Shown one piece after another: positions 45,617 to 64,000 of a stretch of DNA of 64,000 nucleotides; position 1 is the first letter of the stretch; each line of letters starts with the position of its first letter. A program made the position numbers and the translations under genes. The stretch is from Diplosphaera chodatii. Lineage: Eukaryota; Chlorophyta; Trebouxiophyceae; Prasiolales; Stichococcaceae. The DNA is taken from contig JAALGY010000012.1 in the NCBI GenBank assembly GCA_032358165.1, forward strand, positions 1,550,001-1,614,000. Direction: 5' to 3'. A model generated the notes under the pieces. The model ran no database searches. It saw only the letters and a list, made by a program, of their open reading frames with translations, and was not told the origin of the DNA.

Positions 45617-48600
45617 GCGGGTGTGTTGGGCTGCACCCGCACATCGCTCTACTTGCAGGCGGCATGCTGTCAGCTCCGAAAATACAGCGTGGGATGTGCG
45701 TCTGCTGTGTCAGACACGTGGGCATCTGCAATACATGCAGATGCTGACAACATTCGCGCTACTAAAACTATCCATGTTCCGTTCATCATTGCTCAGCTGC
45801 CATGACTACCAGCTGAGAGTCTTCGACGCTGGGAGTTGTTTTATCTGCTTTTCATCTGCTTGCATCGTGGTTGTGTAGGTGTCGCAACTGCACTGGTGAC
45901 TCGTTTGTCATGCTCTTCCCTTGCCCAATATACTCGCATCCGTATCGTGCAAACCGTGACACATTTTAATGGTGTTGAAGTTTCCGGTTGTCACTGCATC
46001 TGCCATGGGCAGCTTGCGCGCCTATCCATCTGCAGCTGGGCGTTTTCAACCTCATCACGTGCAACCCGTTCCAGAAACAGATGACTATGGCTTTGAACCA
46101 ACTGCAGTCCTCAATGTAAGGGAAGTCGTTCGAGTGACACAGAGTGCCACTGTAGCTGCCTTGGGCTCCAAGACCGTGTCCGCCAAGAGGGCCTCCTGCC
46201 TTGTGGCAACTGTGTGAGTTGGTCTTGTCCCAGTGGCGTGCAGGGCTGCGCCAGCTCTTGCTGCACCGCCTGCACATGTGTGCCGGCAGGTCATAGGTGC
46301 ACGCGATAGCTGAAGGGCCCTGCGCCATGCAGGGCGCATAGTACACCCAACGACACGACTTTACACCACCCCACGAGTGACTGTCACCCGTGCTGTAGTG
46401 CCACAAGGTGGCCCACCTGCTCCTGCCGCGTGTACATGTGCTGCAGCCGCTGTCGTTGCCCCTACTGCCGCGGCTGTGAGGACGCTCGCGCTCCTCTCCT
46501 GAAGCACCATGGCTGCAGCTGCCGCGTCAAGAAGCGCTGCTACGCTGTGCGGCTGCAGCGCCTACAGGACGTCAGGCGACCAGGCGGAAGTCATCCATCT
46601 GCAATGTAGATCAGCTGGGTTCATCAACATGCTGTGCTGCACGAGCTTCAAACAGTGCACTTCCAGCGTGCTGATCAGCCAGCTAGACTGCACCTGACTG
46701 GGCTGGGGCCGTCCAGGACACGAGGCCGGCATGTACCCAGGGTAGCAAAGCCTGGTCAGCTGTGCTGCAGGCCCTCAACGCCGACGCCCATCACAGCTGA
46801 GGCTGGCCGGCGCCTGTGCAGTCTGCACCAGGTGTTGCTGGATGTTGGCATTCTGCCTGAACATCAGCAAGCAGCACTCGGACATGGCACGCCATGGACT
46901 ACAGCTGTGCAGATGAGGCTTTGGTGCACGGATGTCCGCAAGTGCACCGGCATGAGGTGCCGCTGACGCAGAACCAAGGGGCGCGAGGATGATTGGGTGC
47001 TTTTCGTGCCAATCAGCCCCTTTAGGTGTGCTGTATTGCTTTGCGACATGCCCATATCCTTCTCTGCTCCGGGCTTTGCACAGACCCACTGCGATGAGGT
47101 CATAAGCAAGCCCAGGGGTCGGCTGCCTCTACCATTGTCGACGTATTTGATACGTAGCACGCTGCTGTATGCTCACCGGAAACTTGTCCGCCACGAAGTG
47201 GCTCACACCATGGCAGCAGGCGCACGTCGCATGCCGCTGTGCATGCCCAGCTGACATAAGTGCGGTGCTGCATGCCCGTGCACACAATATGCACTGCTTC
47301 ATCAATATGCACTGCTGGCCAGCGAATCGTTCACATTACGCCTGTCGTGGCAGGATACCTTGGACCGGCTGCAGCACCCTACCGATCTGGCAAGCAACAG
47401 GGCAGCATCATGAGAACCATCGGCAAGCGACAATGTCAGGCACTGAAGCAGACTGCTCTCATGCTCTGCGAGCAACAGCCCTCCCCATGACTGTGTGTTG
47501 GCTTTTGGGATGTGGGCGCTGACGTGTCATGACGTGAGCAGCGGGGCCCGACATTGCGGCCTCAGCCACAAATAAACGTTGTGTCCTGCCGCTTGTGTGT
47601 CCCGCACTTCATGGTTGTCATGAGAGGAGGACTGCCGTGCTGTCCCACAAAGCCCGCTTCACCAGGCTCCGTGGGGCCTGTACCTGCAAGCGTCGCTCCA
47701 TGGCAGCAGACCGACAAAATTCCAAGCTCGAACAGCCAAACATAGACAAGTGTCTAGGTCCATGCACCGTCAATATATTTTTTTGACACCATTTAAGTGT
47801 CGTCAGGCTGCTTACATACATTGTCGGGACGTTACGAAGTCACAGTGCTGTTGGTCTGTTGCAGATCCCTGCTGAGGCCATGCGCTTGCCAAGCAGACGG
47901 TATACGTCATCCTCACAGTGCAGCCCTACATGACTGCTGCGTGAGCATTGATGGGCCGCAGTCGTGCAAAGAAGGGGCGGACACAGTCGACGGGTGAAGA
48001 CCTAGCTACTGAGGGTAGAATGCGTGTGTGCAAGACTACACGACAACTATACAACTGCAACGTCCGCCCTTCAGCGCGCAAAGCGTAAAGCCTGCTGCTG
48101 TCAAAGTCGACCTCCACCATCCGCATGCACCTGATCGAGTGTGCATCTAGGGCACCAATCACCTGCACAAGATCTCGAGGTTCGGGGGAGAAGCACAAGC
48201 AGCGGAGAAGCACAAGCAGCGAGCAGGCTTCCTGAGCCGAGTCTCGTTCTTTGTTTTGATGAGCTTCCACCTGTTGAGGGCTACACAATACATTCTGGCC
48301 CGCAGTTCGAAATAAGTCATTGGACCTCCGGGTCGCGCAAATGCAGCCGACGATGTCATCACGCCATGTGCCATGCGCTCCTCTCAGCCTCCGTGGCTGC
48401 GCTGCGCTCGGACTGGTAGACTGATCAAGGCTGCGTTACACCTGTCCGTCCGTTAGAGCTTGTACTAGTGTACTACTTGTCCGTTACAGTGACTCACTTG
48501 ACTCAGATCTAACGGCTAAAGTGCTCGATTGTCCGGCTAGCCAGGTCAACGCGACAATCGTCCGCCCCATAAACGCTCTGACATTGCGTGCTGGCCGGGA

Positions 48601-48823
48601 CGCCTGCGCTACTTTCAGGCGAGTCAGATAGAGCAGGGCATCTCAAGATCACTGCATGCATAATGCCGACTGGTTGACAGGCATGGAATTCGCATGCACT
48701 TGAGGTGCTGGTACGTTTGAGACAGGCTCGATACCTAGTGCTCTGGGTACACAAGCCGTTCACGCAATGCTGCGCTGGTCGCGAACAGAGCCTCCGCGAT
48801 GCCGGTCTGCAGGCACCGCCGTG
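45617..48823. other. Long intergenic region between LysM E and LysM F
   Basis: About 3.2 kb. Several short open frames exist on both strands, but none has recognisable protein features or a chain of splice sites. Upstream of LysM F a CCGTTACAG motif at 48481-48489 resembles part of the B/C upstream element. No RNA gene or mobile element was recognised. Confidence 0.4.
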
Positions 48824-50375
48824 ATGAAGCCCGTCACGTCGACCACCGTCGCGCTGTTGGTGGCGCTGGCGGCTGCTGCCTGGTGCGGCACGGCATCAGC
48901 CGACCTGCTGAGCTCGGCCGGCCTCCCAATCCTCCCCGCCCTGCCCAACAACTGCGGCTACGTGCTGGGCGTCCAGAGTGGCGACACCTGCAACAGCCTC
49001 GCGTGCGTGCGAACTCCCTCCGTGCCTGCTCAACCGTCTCTGTTTCATGTTTGAAAGTCATGTGTGGTCAATCCTCTGTGTTAGTAGTGGCGGCAGGTGT
49101 CCGCAGCGCAGGGACACCATGCGAACCACGCATGCATGGTTGTGACTAACTGTCCACATGACGTACCCCCAGGTGTAACATGTAACTCGGCTGCATGAGC
49201 AGTACTGCCCACACGCAGCTGCGCATCTGACCGCCATCTCTTGACCGCTGGCGCAGGGACTACAACGGCAACGACGTGACCGACTACACCGCGCTGAACC
49301 CGCTGGCGCTGTGCGGCGTCCTGACGCCCGCGCCCGGCTCGCTGGTGTGCGTCGGCGACCGCACCTCCACCTGCAGCACCGTCCACACCTCCGTCGCCGG
49401 CGACACGTGCAGCAGCATCGCGGCCTCGGTCGGCGCCATCGTGGGCGGCGACCTGGACTGCTCCTCGCCCCTCGCGCCGGGCACCGCCGTGTGCGTGCGG
49501 CCGGGCGCCAACCAGGTGACTTAGCAGCCAGCACACAGGTCTTTGACCTGCACATGTGACATGACAACATCCTCGCCTGCTTGACCAACCAACAGCATTG
49601 CCTCAAGCTCCGCGCCCCTGCCATACCTTGTTGATGTCTGCGTGTCAATCTGCGCAGTGCAATGGAGCCTCGCTGTGCGGCGTGCCGCTGACTGCCGACC
49701 TGCGCGAGCTGCTGGGCACGACGCCCGACTGGTGCACCGTCCTCCGGGAGTGCCAGGTGGGCTGCTGTGTGCTATGCAGCAGGCAAGGCTTGCGCCTGTC
49801 GCTCGCATGTCAGGCATCGGATGACAGCTTGATACAGAAACAGCCTGGATGTGGGGCGTGAGCTAGTCTGCTGAACTGTGCTCATTCGCTTGCGTCATCA
49901 TCCATGTGGTGCTGCTGCAGGCGCCGCTGTCGGCCACCACCACCAACGGCCTGCCATCGCTGACGGCGACGTTCAGCAGCATCACGCCAGCAATGGCGCG
50001 GGTGGCGGTCAACGACGGCCACCCCGAGCTGGGCCTGTTTGTGGAGCAGCGCACCGTGGGCCCTGCGCAGATGCAGATCGCCTTTGTGCCGCATGCCCAG
50101 GGCGACGGTGCTGCCGCTTCGAACTTCGTCATTTCATCAGGTGTGCTGTTTGATGGTCACCCAGCAGCCCGCTTTGCTTGTGCCCATGAGGTGGCGCTTG
50201 GCGACGTTGCTGTAGGCTCAAGGCTGCAGCAACAAGCTGTGCTGTTGTCAGCGACTCATCTCCCGCGTGTGATGCCAACCTGCTTGGACCCTTCACAGGT
50301 GCCACTGGGCGCAAGCTCCTTGCGGTTTATGTCCGGCGTGGGCAGATGGGGTACTACATTCCCCGACGCTACTGA
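48824..50375 (+). CDS. Secreted two-LysM protein, family copy F
   Basis: Five exons: 48824-49002, 49257-49515, 49658-49756, 49921-50140, 50299-50375, coding 277 aa. The signal peptide runs from MKPVTSTTVALLVALAAAAW. LysM 1 has YVLGVQSGDTCNSLA and YTALNPLALCGVLTPAPG; LysM 2 has SVAGDTCSSIAASVG and GTAVCVRPGANQ. The Cys-rich exon has LTADLRELLGTTPDWCTV, the fourth exon NDGHPELGLFVEQRTVG, and the tail TGRKLLAVYVRRG with terminal IPRRY. An in-frame ATG at 48767 exists, but starting there would bury the signal peptide, so 48824 was chosen. Copies E and F share the 259-bp second exon and GVPLTA in the third, marking them as a subgroup on the plus strand. Confidence 0.93.
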
Positions 50376-50985
50376 TAGATCAGGTATTAAGGATTGAACA
50401 AGACAATGGCCACGTGCGTCGACACCACTGAAACGTGGTCGCGTCTGCAGCGCCGAAGACCCTTCTGCTCTGAAGATTGTCTGACACTGTCGCCGCACCC
50501 AACAGGCCCAACTGGCATCACGAAGTGACCATGCTAGCAATACACCTTCAAAAGTGTCATCAGCGGCATGGTATTTGAAGTTTATGGCAGTCAACAGTTT
50601 ATTGGTTGCATGTGGCGTGTGTTTCATTGCAGCAGGAGACGAGGTTGGCAGCAGTCTCTGTGTTGCCTGAGTGTAACAAGTGCATGCGGTGCTGCGATTC
50701 AGCTACACTGAGCAAGTGTGGGGTAATGGGGGGTGAGAATTTGATGCTTTCCAGGCAACACAGGTGCTACTGTGCAAGAAAGCCTCAAACAGATTACAAA
50801 GGTCGCTGCGCAAGTGCACTACACGAAGCAGTTGTCATCCCAGCAATCCCCCTTGGCTGAGCCTGCCATGTGCTGTTGCAAGATGGTGCGGGGTCTCTCT
50901 CACACACAGCTGCAGCAGTCATGCGGAGAGAGCCAATTGAGCAGCCACTCCGCCCCGCAGCAACCCAACCGAGTGCCGCAGCATG
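50376..50985. other. Convergent 3' region, LysM F / U2SURP
   Basis: This 610 bp separates the two stop codons and should hold both 3' UTRs. No gene, RNA or repeat was recognised. Confidence 0.4.
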
Positions 50986-57501
<6,516 letters not shown>

Positions 57502-58121
57502 ATCGCCTGCGTCCTATGTCGCATCGCCAGGGCCCGCCTCCTGCGAGGGCACAGCTGCACACCCGCTCGCCACTCTGCCCCAGCAAGCCGACTCCGCCAG
57601 CGACGCTGCCCCAGCACCGGATGCAGGGAAGGTGCCACTTGCTGATCAATCTGAAGGGCGCATGGCTGATGCGGGAACAATGTCATCGGCGATCTGCAGC
57701 AAACATCGCTGAGACGGTGCAGTAATGTTCCACTTGCGACACCATACTCGGTGTGAGATTAACGGCTGCCTGCATGTACATGTAGGAGCCTTGCCTTAAC
57801 ATGTCAAGGAGTTGCTTTTGCTATGATAACTTATGACCACACTTCATACACGCTTGCTGTGGTGGTTACATGGTCTCAGGTTTGCATCGAGGCTGACCTT
57901 TGCCACATCCGCCCAAGTCTTGCAGCTGTCAATCTGTATGTGAGGCCTGCTCACGGGTCTTTCACACTGGTCGGTGGTATTCGACAAGGAGGAGTGGCTG
58001 TTGCTTTGCTGACTTCAATGCTCCACGAAACAAAACCCGGAAGCAGACGACTGATGGAATCGCACGATGGCGCTTGCAACGCCACTCAGCCGCTCTACTG
58101 ACCTGCAGTGATCGTTCACAC
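57502..58121. promoter_or_regulatory. Divergent intergenic region, U2SURP / CDC27
   Basis: This 620 bp lies between two start codons in opposite orientation and must hold both promoters and 5' UTRs. An in-frame stop just before the U2SURP ATG supports that start. No specific promoter element can be assigned. Confidence 0.5.
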
Positions 58122-61100
58122 ATGTCTTTTGATGGGGGTGTCGGCAATCATGCGTCATCGCCACCCGAGCAGCAGTTGGTAACATGCGTCGAGGAGTCCC
58201 TCGCGCTGCACATGCACGAGAATGCGCGCTTCCTTGCCGAGCGGCTTGTCGCAGAGGCACCTACAGAGGTGAGTGCATCAGGCTTCGCCTCGCCACAGAC
58301 GTCGACGCTGCTGATCCCTCGTGTATGCAGACAGTGCGCAGCATGGATGCGCACCCAATGTACTGAGCGTGTCACGATGCTCGGCGTGCTCATCGTCTGC
58401 AGAGCAACAAGCACCTCCTGGCGACATGTTACATGCGCTGTGGGCAGCACTACCGTGCGGCGGCGACGCTGCAGGGCACGGCAGGGCCGGAGTGCCGCTA
58501 CCTTCTGGCGCTGTGCTACATGAAGCTGCCCGGCAAGCTGAATGATGCAGCAGCAGCGCTCATGCCGGGCCACGACCGCTCCCAGGTGAGCTTTTGTGAA
58601 TGGCACCAAGTATGCGGGCACCCCATCACAGGTTGGAATGCAACAGTATGCACGCGAGTGCTGGGCTGCTCAAGGTCAGCAGCGGCTCTGGGCAATGTGC
58701 AGGTCCCACATGGAGCTGCGGGGTTCTATCAGCTGGGGCGCATCGCGCGCCTGCTGGACCGGGCGCAGGAGGCAGCCACGTACTTCTCAGAGGCGCTGTC
58801 GCTTGACCCGCTGCTCTGGCAGGCATACGAGGAGCTTTGTCAGCTTGGTGAGGGTCACCAGCTGTCCTTTGGGTTGTGCCAGGGACCATGACAGTCTGTT
58901 GCCAAGACCACGCCTTGAGCTACCTGCTGAGTCCAATTTCTCCTTGCACAGATTGCGGCAAGGCAGAGAACTGGCTGCAGCGAGATGTGCAGCCGGTCAG
59001 ACCTGCCAGCGCAGCAGCAACGCTGCCCGCAAGTCCCGGCGCCTTCCCGGGCTTCAGCATCGGGCTGGCACATGGCATGGGCCAGCAGCACCAGCAGCAG
59101 ACACCGATGCGGGACCTCTTCGGCTCGGGGCAGCCCCCTGGCGGGGGCTACGGGGCGCCGGCATTCGGGCAGGCCACTCCGTATGCGCAGCAGGCGACGC
59201 CGCAGCTGGGCCGGGGGGCCACGGCTGCGGGCGCAGCGGCGCTGTCCGCCATGTCCCTGCAGCCGCCCGCATCAGCCCAGGGCTACAATGTGCGGACACA
59301 GCACGTGATGCACATTGAGGACGAGACTGTTGATATAGCGTTCACAAGACTGAAGCAACATTGCTAGCAGGCACAGCAACCACTCCGCGTGTGCCCTGAT
59401 GTCGCTGTGGACCCCATGCAGATGGCCACACCGATGGCGGGCACACCTGGCAGCTATGCGACGCCGCCGCCAATGGCCAACGGCTCGGTGCCACCCGTGG
59501 TGGGCGCCCGCTATGGCGCCAACCCACCCTTGAGTGGCTGGCAACCCGGCAGCGTGGGCCCCAACAGCATCCCGCCTCACGGCATGGCGCCTGGCAGCAT
59601 GGGCGGCACGCCTGCAGATCAGGGCATTGCCGCTGGCAGCCACGCCGCACCTCGCCGCAACAGCCTCTGGCCGGGAGCCAACAACAGCAACCTTGATGGC
59701 ACGCCTGGCGATGCCGCCAAGCCCGCCAAGCGGAAGGTCGGCTTTGGCAGCCGCCTCAACTTTGCAGCGTCCAGTGCCAGGTAGGCACCTGCGTTCAAGG
59801 TGAAAGATAACATGCGTGCTGCATTTCGGGGCAGGTTCAACACCAGCAGAACAGCTGTAAAGACGCCCACCTGGCAATAAATTAGGTGCATAACACCTGC
59901 AGGGGTAGGGGCAAGGATTCAGCAGGTGCTCAGCAGGCAGGCCTCGCTGACAGCCACAGCCTCATGGCCGCAACCCTCGGTAAGCTCGTGTTGCATCTGC
60001 GGGCAGCCACAGTCTGTCTTTGTCCACACGCTCCTGGGGTCAAGACTAGCAATCGAGCAGGGGGCTGCATGCAGCAGGTGCAGATGAGCGGCAACCAGAC
60101 GGGCAGCATGCAGACGGCTCCTGGGAAGGGCAGCGGCAAGTGCTGCAACTGCTGCAGGTGCAAGTGCATTGGAGCACCTACAATGCAGCAGTCCAATTGA
60201 GCAACACACACTGCACAACTCCTGCGCTGTTGTCCACCCTTGTGGCTCACCACGCCATGCTGTCGTGCACAGGGCCTTGGAGCTGGCGTGCGGCTCCTCA
60301 GCCTGTTCCGGTGCCAGGATGCGCTGGCGGCCTTCCAGCGGCTGCCCCTCTCGCAGCGCAACACAGGTGCACGACGCGCACATGTTCCTCCACATGTTCC
60401 TCCGATATAGGGAACACACTAGCGACAACAGCCTGCACCTTGAGGACACGAATCCACCTGTCTGCAACACGCCCCCGCCGCCTGGTTTCCTCTCGTCTGC
60501 ACAGCTGCCGGCTCGTGATACTGCTCCGCCAACAAGTGAGGTGTGGCCAAACGGCATTCCTGCGGTGCAGCGTGGGTGTGGTGCCAGGTGGGGCGCGCCC
60601 ACTTTGAGCTGGTGGAGTACAAGCTGGCGGCGCACGCCTTCGAGCACGCCCGCCGCCTCGACCCGCACCGCCTCGAGGTGCCGAGGCCGCTGCCCGCTGC
60701 ACTTGCTGTCCGCTGACTCTGCACCTGATGTGCGTCCCATATTGGCTGCTGCGGATCGGCAGGCTGTGCACGTCGCGAAGCGCACCTCGCCATCAATCAG
60801 ACTGCCGTTGCCGTCTGCCCCACACAATGTGACACTGCGGGCAGCGCAGGCATGGTTTTCGTCTCACTGCAGGAGCACACCAGTCCTCATGAAACTGACG
60901 ACATCCCCGTGCATTGCAGAGTATTGCTGTTGTGTGGCATGCGGAGTGGGAGGTGCAGCTGTATCATGCGCCATATGACTGCACTCGCTGTTGCCGCGCA
61001 GGGGCTGGAGGTGTACTCCACGGTGCTGTGGCACCTGCGGCGGGAGGTGGAGCTGGCGCACCTGGCGCAGCGGGCGGTGGCGCTGGACCGCCTGTCGCCG

Positions 61101-62513
61101 GCTGCCTGGTGCGTCATGGGCAACTGCTTCAGCCTGCACAAGGTGCGCGCCCACCCCGCAGCGGACGACGCCGCAAAACTCCCGACCGCCCTCTTTGCTG
61201 CATGCGGCACTGGCAGGACAGCGACCACCTGTGCATGCTGCGACACAAGGCGTCCTTCGACGCCGGCATCCTGCAAAGCTGACCCCTACACTGTCATTCA
61301 CAGTGAGGTCATCACCCTCGCTATGGTGACGCACGCTGTTGCGGGTGTGTTGCTGCAGGAGCACGAGAATGCGCTGCGCTTCTTCCAGCGCGCGCTGCAG
61401 GTGGACCCCACCTTCACGTATGCCTACACGCTGGCGGGCCACGAGTACGCCGCCAACGAGGACTTCGAGAAGGGGCTTTCCTGCTACCAGCACGCCATCC
61501 GCCTGGACCCCCGCCACTACAATGCCTGGTACGGCATCGGGCAGATATACCTGCGGCAGGAGAAGTGGGGGGAGGCGCACACCCACTTCCGCGCCGCCGC
61601 CGCCATCAACAAGCGCTCCTCCGTGCTGCACTGCTACATCGGCATGGCGCTCCACCGGCAGGGCCTCCACGCTGAGGCGCTGCAGTGCCTGCAGGTGCGC
61701 GGGCCGCCCCCGCCGCCCTGCTGGAGTGCACAAACTCCATGCTGCGGAGATCAACATGCAAAGGGCATGCTGCGTGCTGGCATCGGTGCTGGCTCTAGGC
61801 ATGCTACGCTCAGTTGATGGAGGCGCGCGCTGCATTCGTGTGTTCACGATGACTGCTGTCCGCGCGCAGGACGCGATCAAGGTGGACGCGCGCAACCCGC
61901 TGGCGCGCTTCGAGCGGGCGGCGGTGCTGGAGGACCAGGGCCGCCTGCAGGAGGCGCTCAACGAGCTCGTCGTGCTCAAGGCGCGCCGGCCCACTGCGCG
62001 TTGCTTGCCGCTTGTGGCTGTGCATGAGATTCGTGCAGTCCAGCCAGGGCGCAGACGTTGAGCGGCATCTATAATTTCTGACTGCACACCTGTCATGCCA
62101 GGCGCCAGCGGCGCTGCAGCCATCAGTTTCAGTGGTGTGCAGCATGCAAACCTGTGCTGGCTGCTGCGACAGGAGCTGGCGCCGCGGGAGGGCAGTGTGT
62201 ACTTCAAGATGGGGCGCATGCACCGCCGCCTCAACCAGCTGGACGAGGCCGTCACGGTGAACAGGCTGTACTCTGCAGCCTTCAGCATTTGTTGTTGTCG
62301 GGATCGGCTCTGGTTTGCCCATGCTGATGACGGCGGGCGCCCAGCAGGGCAACGCCTCTCACACGTACAGTACAGACTCACCAACTCACGGTCGTCCACG
62401 CGCAGGCGTTCACGATGGCCCTGGACCTGAAGCCCTCGTCGGCAGACGCCAGCACCATCAAGTCGGCCATCGAGAAGATACGTGCGCAGGACACCGACGA
62501 AGAGGAGCTCTGA
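58122..62513 (+). CDS. CDC27: Anaphase-promoting complex subunit 3 (CDC27/APC3), TPR protein
   Basis: Fifteen exons: 58122-58268, 58403-58585, 58703-58847, 58952-59289, 59422-59780, 59835-59856, 59934-59979, 60075-60157, 60273-60366, 60571-60677, 61002-61142, 61359-61694, 61870-61980, 62173-62256, 62406-62513; about 767 aa, close to the family norm. The N-terminal TPRs (HENARFLAERLVAEAPTE, RYLLALCYMKLPGKLNDA, GFYQLGRIARLLDRA) are followed by a Gly/Pro/Ala/Gln-rich linker (exons 4-7). C-terminal TPRs follow: LEVYSTVLWHL, AAWCVMGNCFSLHKEHENAL, TYAYTLAGHEYAANEDF, RHYNAWYGIGQIYLRQEKW and SVYFKMGRMHRRLNQLDEA. The protein is a scaffold of the APC/C ubiquitin ligase, whose TPR groove binds the IR tails of activators. 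Exons in the linker (59835-60157) and the end of exon 4 are less certain than the TPR exons. The intron after NELVVLK has a GC donor (61981). Fragments of this gene lie at 27.1-27.8 kb. Confidence 0.94.
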
Positions 62514-62959
62514 CGGCAGCATGCCGGTCTGAGGGTCGCCATGACCACAGTGCCCTGCCTGCCGACTGCAGTTATAGCGCCAGTGCTAGCTGGCACCGCA
62601 GGCCAGTTTGCCCAAATGCTGGCAGCCTGGGCCTGGGCGTGGACTGCTGCAGGAGTTGCTGCACTTGGCTGACAGCCACTTTGCAGGTGCTCCAAGAAGG
62701 TCGGGGGTGGCCTGGGCACGCTTACAAACAATCCCACATGCCACGAAGCATGTCGCACACTCTCAAGTGTCGTTGCATCAGCTCCTTTTGTAGCAGATAC
62801 AGATAGGGATGGACAACTCAGCGTCAAGTCGCTCCGCTGTACATGCAACGCCACACCATATTGAGTGAGCAGCCAATGCTGCCAGCCCCCGCCGTCAATG
62901 CATATGCTAAGATGTTGAGGTGGCCGGAGCTGCTGGCTACAGGCAGATGTGCGGGCTGG
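62514..62959. other. Convergent 3' region, CDC27 / TIM10
   Basis: This 446 bp lies between two stop codons and should contain both 3' UTRs. No gene was recognised. Confidence 0.4.
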
Positions 62960-63610
62960 CTAACTGAAGCCACCCGAGGCGCCCAGAAGCTGTCCAACAA
63001 TGCCAGTCACCTGCATGTGTACAAGAAGTGGGATAGAGGCTCAACTGCTGCAAGTGCGGGTTGCCTCTCCACTTTGCCAGGCGCGCCTCTGCAGCACGTG
63101 CTGCAAAAGGAGCTTTGTTGCACACCTGCCAGTACTTTGAGGAACATCGATCGATGCAGCTGTTCTCGCCCACATTCAGCTCGGACTCCTTGTACCTGCA
63201 ATCAGGAATGCTATCGCATCGGCGGCTGCAAGATGCCGCTCCCCCACCATGTGGCAAATGCAAGGCGCAGCTGCAAGCAATCGGGTCCGGTTTAGAGCAT
63301 GAGCCCGAGCTGAACGCACCGCTTGTCGACGCACTTTTCGTGGCACGCCTGCACCATCCTGCCACCCGGCATCAGCACGGAGTCAGCAAATGGCACGCGC
63401 TGCATCTTTGCAAGGCTGCCGGTGCCGCAGTGTGACCTGGGTCTCAGCGGGCAATCGCGCGCATTGCAGCAGAGCCAACTATAATCACGTTTCATCCTTG
63501 CATGCCCACAATTGGCTGCACCTGTTGAACAGGTCCACACGGTACTCCATCTCCTGCTGCGCCATGCCCAGCGCCTTGGCCTGATCAACCTCAGACTGCC
63601 CTGCCTGCAT
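62960..63610 (-). CDS. TIM10: Mitochondrial intermembrane-space chaperone Tim10
   Basis: Four exons in gene order: 63610-63522, 63358-63320, 63195-63126, 63010-62960, coding 82 aa, the normal length for small Tims. The twin CX3C motif is intact: CHEKC in exon 2 and CIDRC in exon 3, with 17 residues between the two motifs. The preceding helix MEYRVDLFNRMVQA and the following SSKYWQV are typical of Tim10 rather than Tim9 or Tim8/13. In the intermembrane space Tim9-Tim10 hexamers escort hydrophobic carrier and beta-barrel precursors; the Cys pairs form two disulphides through Mia40. The start ATG at 63610 gives an acidic amphipathic N-terminus of family length. Confidence 0.93.
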
Positions 63611-64000
63611 GGCTGCGCTCGAAAGGTAGCCTCAAGATGCCTATGTAGAGCCTTGGAAGGCTGCAAGGTGACCTACAATTGGAATGCCGCGCACAGTCCT
63701 CTGCCGGCGCTGCTGTACAACTTTACGTCGCCCAGTGCGGAAAGCCAATCCACAGCCAACTGAGTGTTCTCACTTTGCTAACGTGCTGCTATTGAGGCTC
63801 CTGCCAAGTTGCAAATCGTGGCCGGGCGGGTTGTTGGGGGCTTGGCGTCTCGTTAATATGACACATCAGCATTCGTCATGCATGCATGCCAATTCTCAAG
63901 GGGTGCAGGCTGCTTTCGACGTCACCATTGCCTGTTTGCATTTGCGACAGATTCATTCTCGAATCGTTTCGCCTGGTTGTTCCCGTTGCTCCGTGCATGA
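63611..64000. other. Region upstream of TIM10 to window end
   Basis: This 390 bp should hold the TIM10 promoter and 5' UTR. No exon, RNA gene or repeat could be supported. Confidence 0.35.

Noticed and set aside
45617..48823. Several 60-145 codon open frames between LysM E and F
   Set aside because: None shows a domain, a signal peptide with following motifs, or consistent splice sites. Length alone is not evidence in this base composition.
60864..62522. A 552-codon open frame on the minus strand
   Set aside because: It is antisense to the CDC27 exons, which carry unmistakable TPR sequence and splice sites. Long antisense frames are expected in GC-rich coding DNA.

Overview
The window is nuclear DNA of a green alga. 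The genes are GC-rich and densely interrupted: most introns are 60-300 bp, with donors GTGAGT, GTGCGC or GTGTGC and acceptors that almost always end TGCAG. The gene content (photosystem II S4-domain protein, fused 5-deazaflavin FO synthase, Tubby-like F-box protein, TKL-type kinase, LysM secreted proteins with an RKLL tail) fits a chlorophyte, probably a trebouxiophyte. No bacterial operons, CRISPR arrays, rRNA genes, tRNA genes or complete transposons were seen. All gene models were spliced by hand. Exon phases agree across each complete model, and every model with a resolved start totals a multiple of three.

Left part (1-11 kb): the 3' end of an ankyrin-repeat gene (+); a PSII S4-domain RNA-binding protein (-); a Tubby-like F-box protein (+), divergent from the S4 gene; and an Fe(II)/2-oxoglutarate dioxygenase (-).

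Centre (11-50 kb): six members of one secreted two-LysM protein family (called A to F here; A-D on -, E and F on +) surround a 23-exon receptor-like kinase at 15.6-22.4 kb. The kinase has a signal peptide, an ectodomain of parallel beta-helix repeats (FxxN and GGAI motifs like those of chlamydial Pmp proteins), one membrane helix and a TKL-type kinase domain. LysM copy D is intronless, a likely retrocopy, and copy A carries one extra intron. A block of about 3 kb containing the kinase 3' end, LysM B and its upstream region is duplicated at 28.0-31.2 kb, giving a kinase pseudogene fragment plus LysM C. Fragments of the CDC27 gene of this same window lie at the junction. A 19-exon fused FO synthase (CofG-CofH) occupies 32.1-38.4 kb. 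Long gene-free stretches separate these genes.

Right part (51-64 kb): dense housekeeping genes, namely U2SURP/SR140 splicing factor (-, 21 exons), APC/C subunit CDC27/APC3 (+, divergent from U2SURP) and mitochondrial TIM10 (-).

The most unusual element is the physical association of an amplified secreted LysM family with a beta-helix receptor kinase, including co-duplication of kinase and LysM sequence. This suggests, but does not prove, a cell-surface recognition module.
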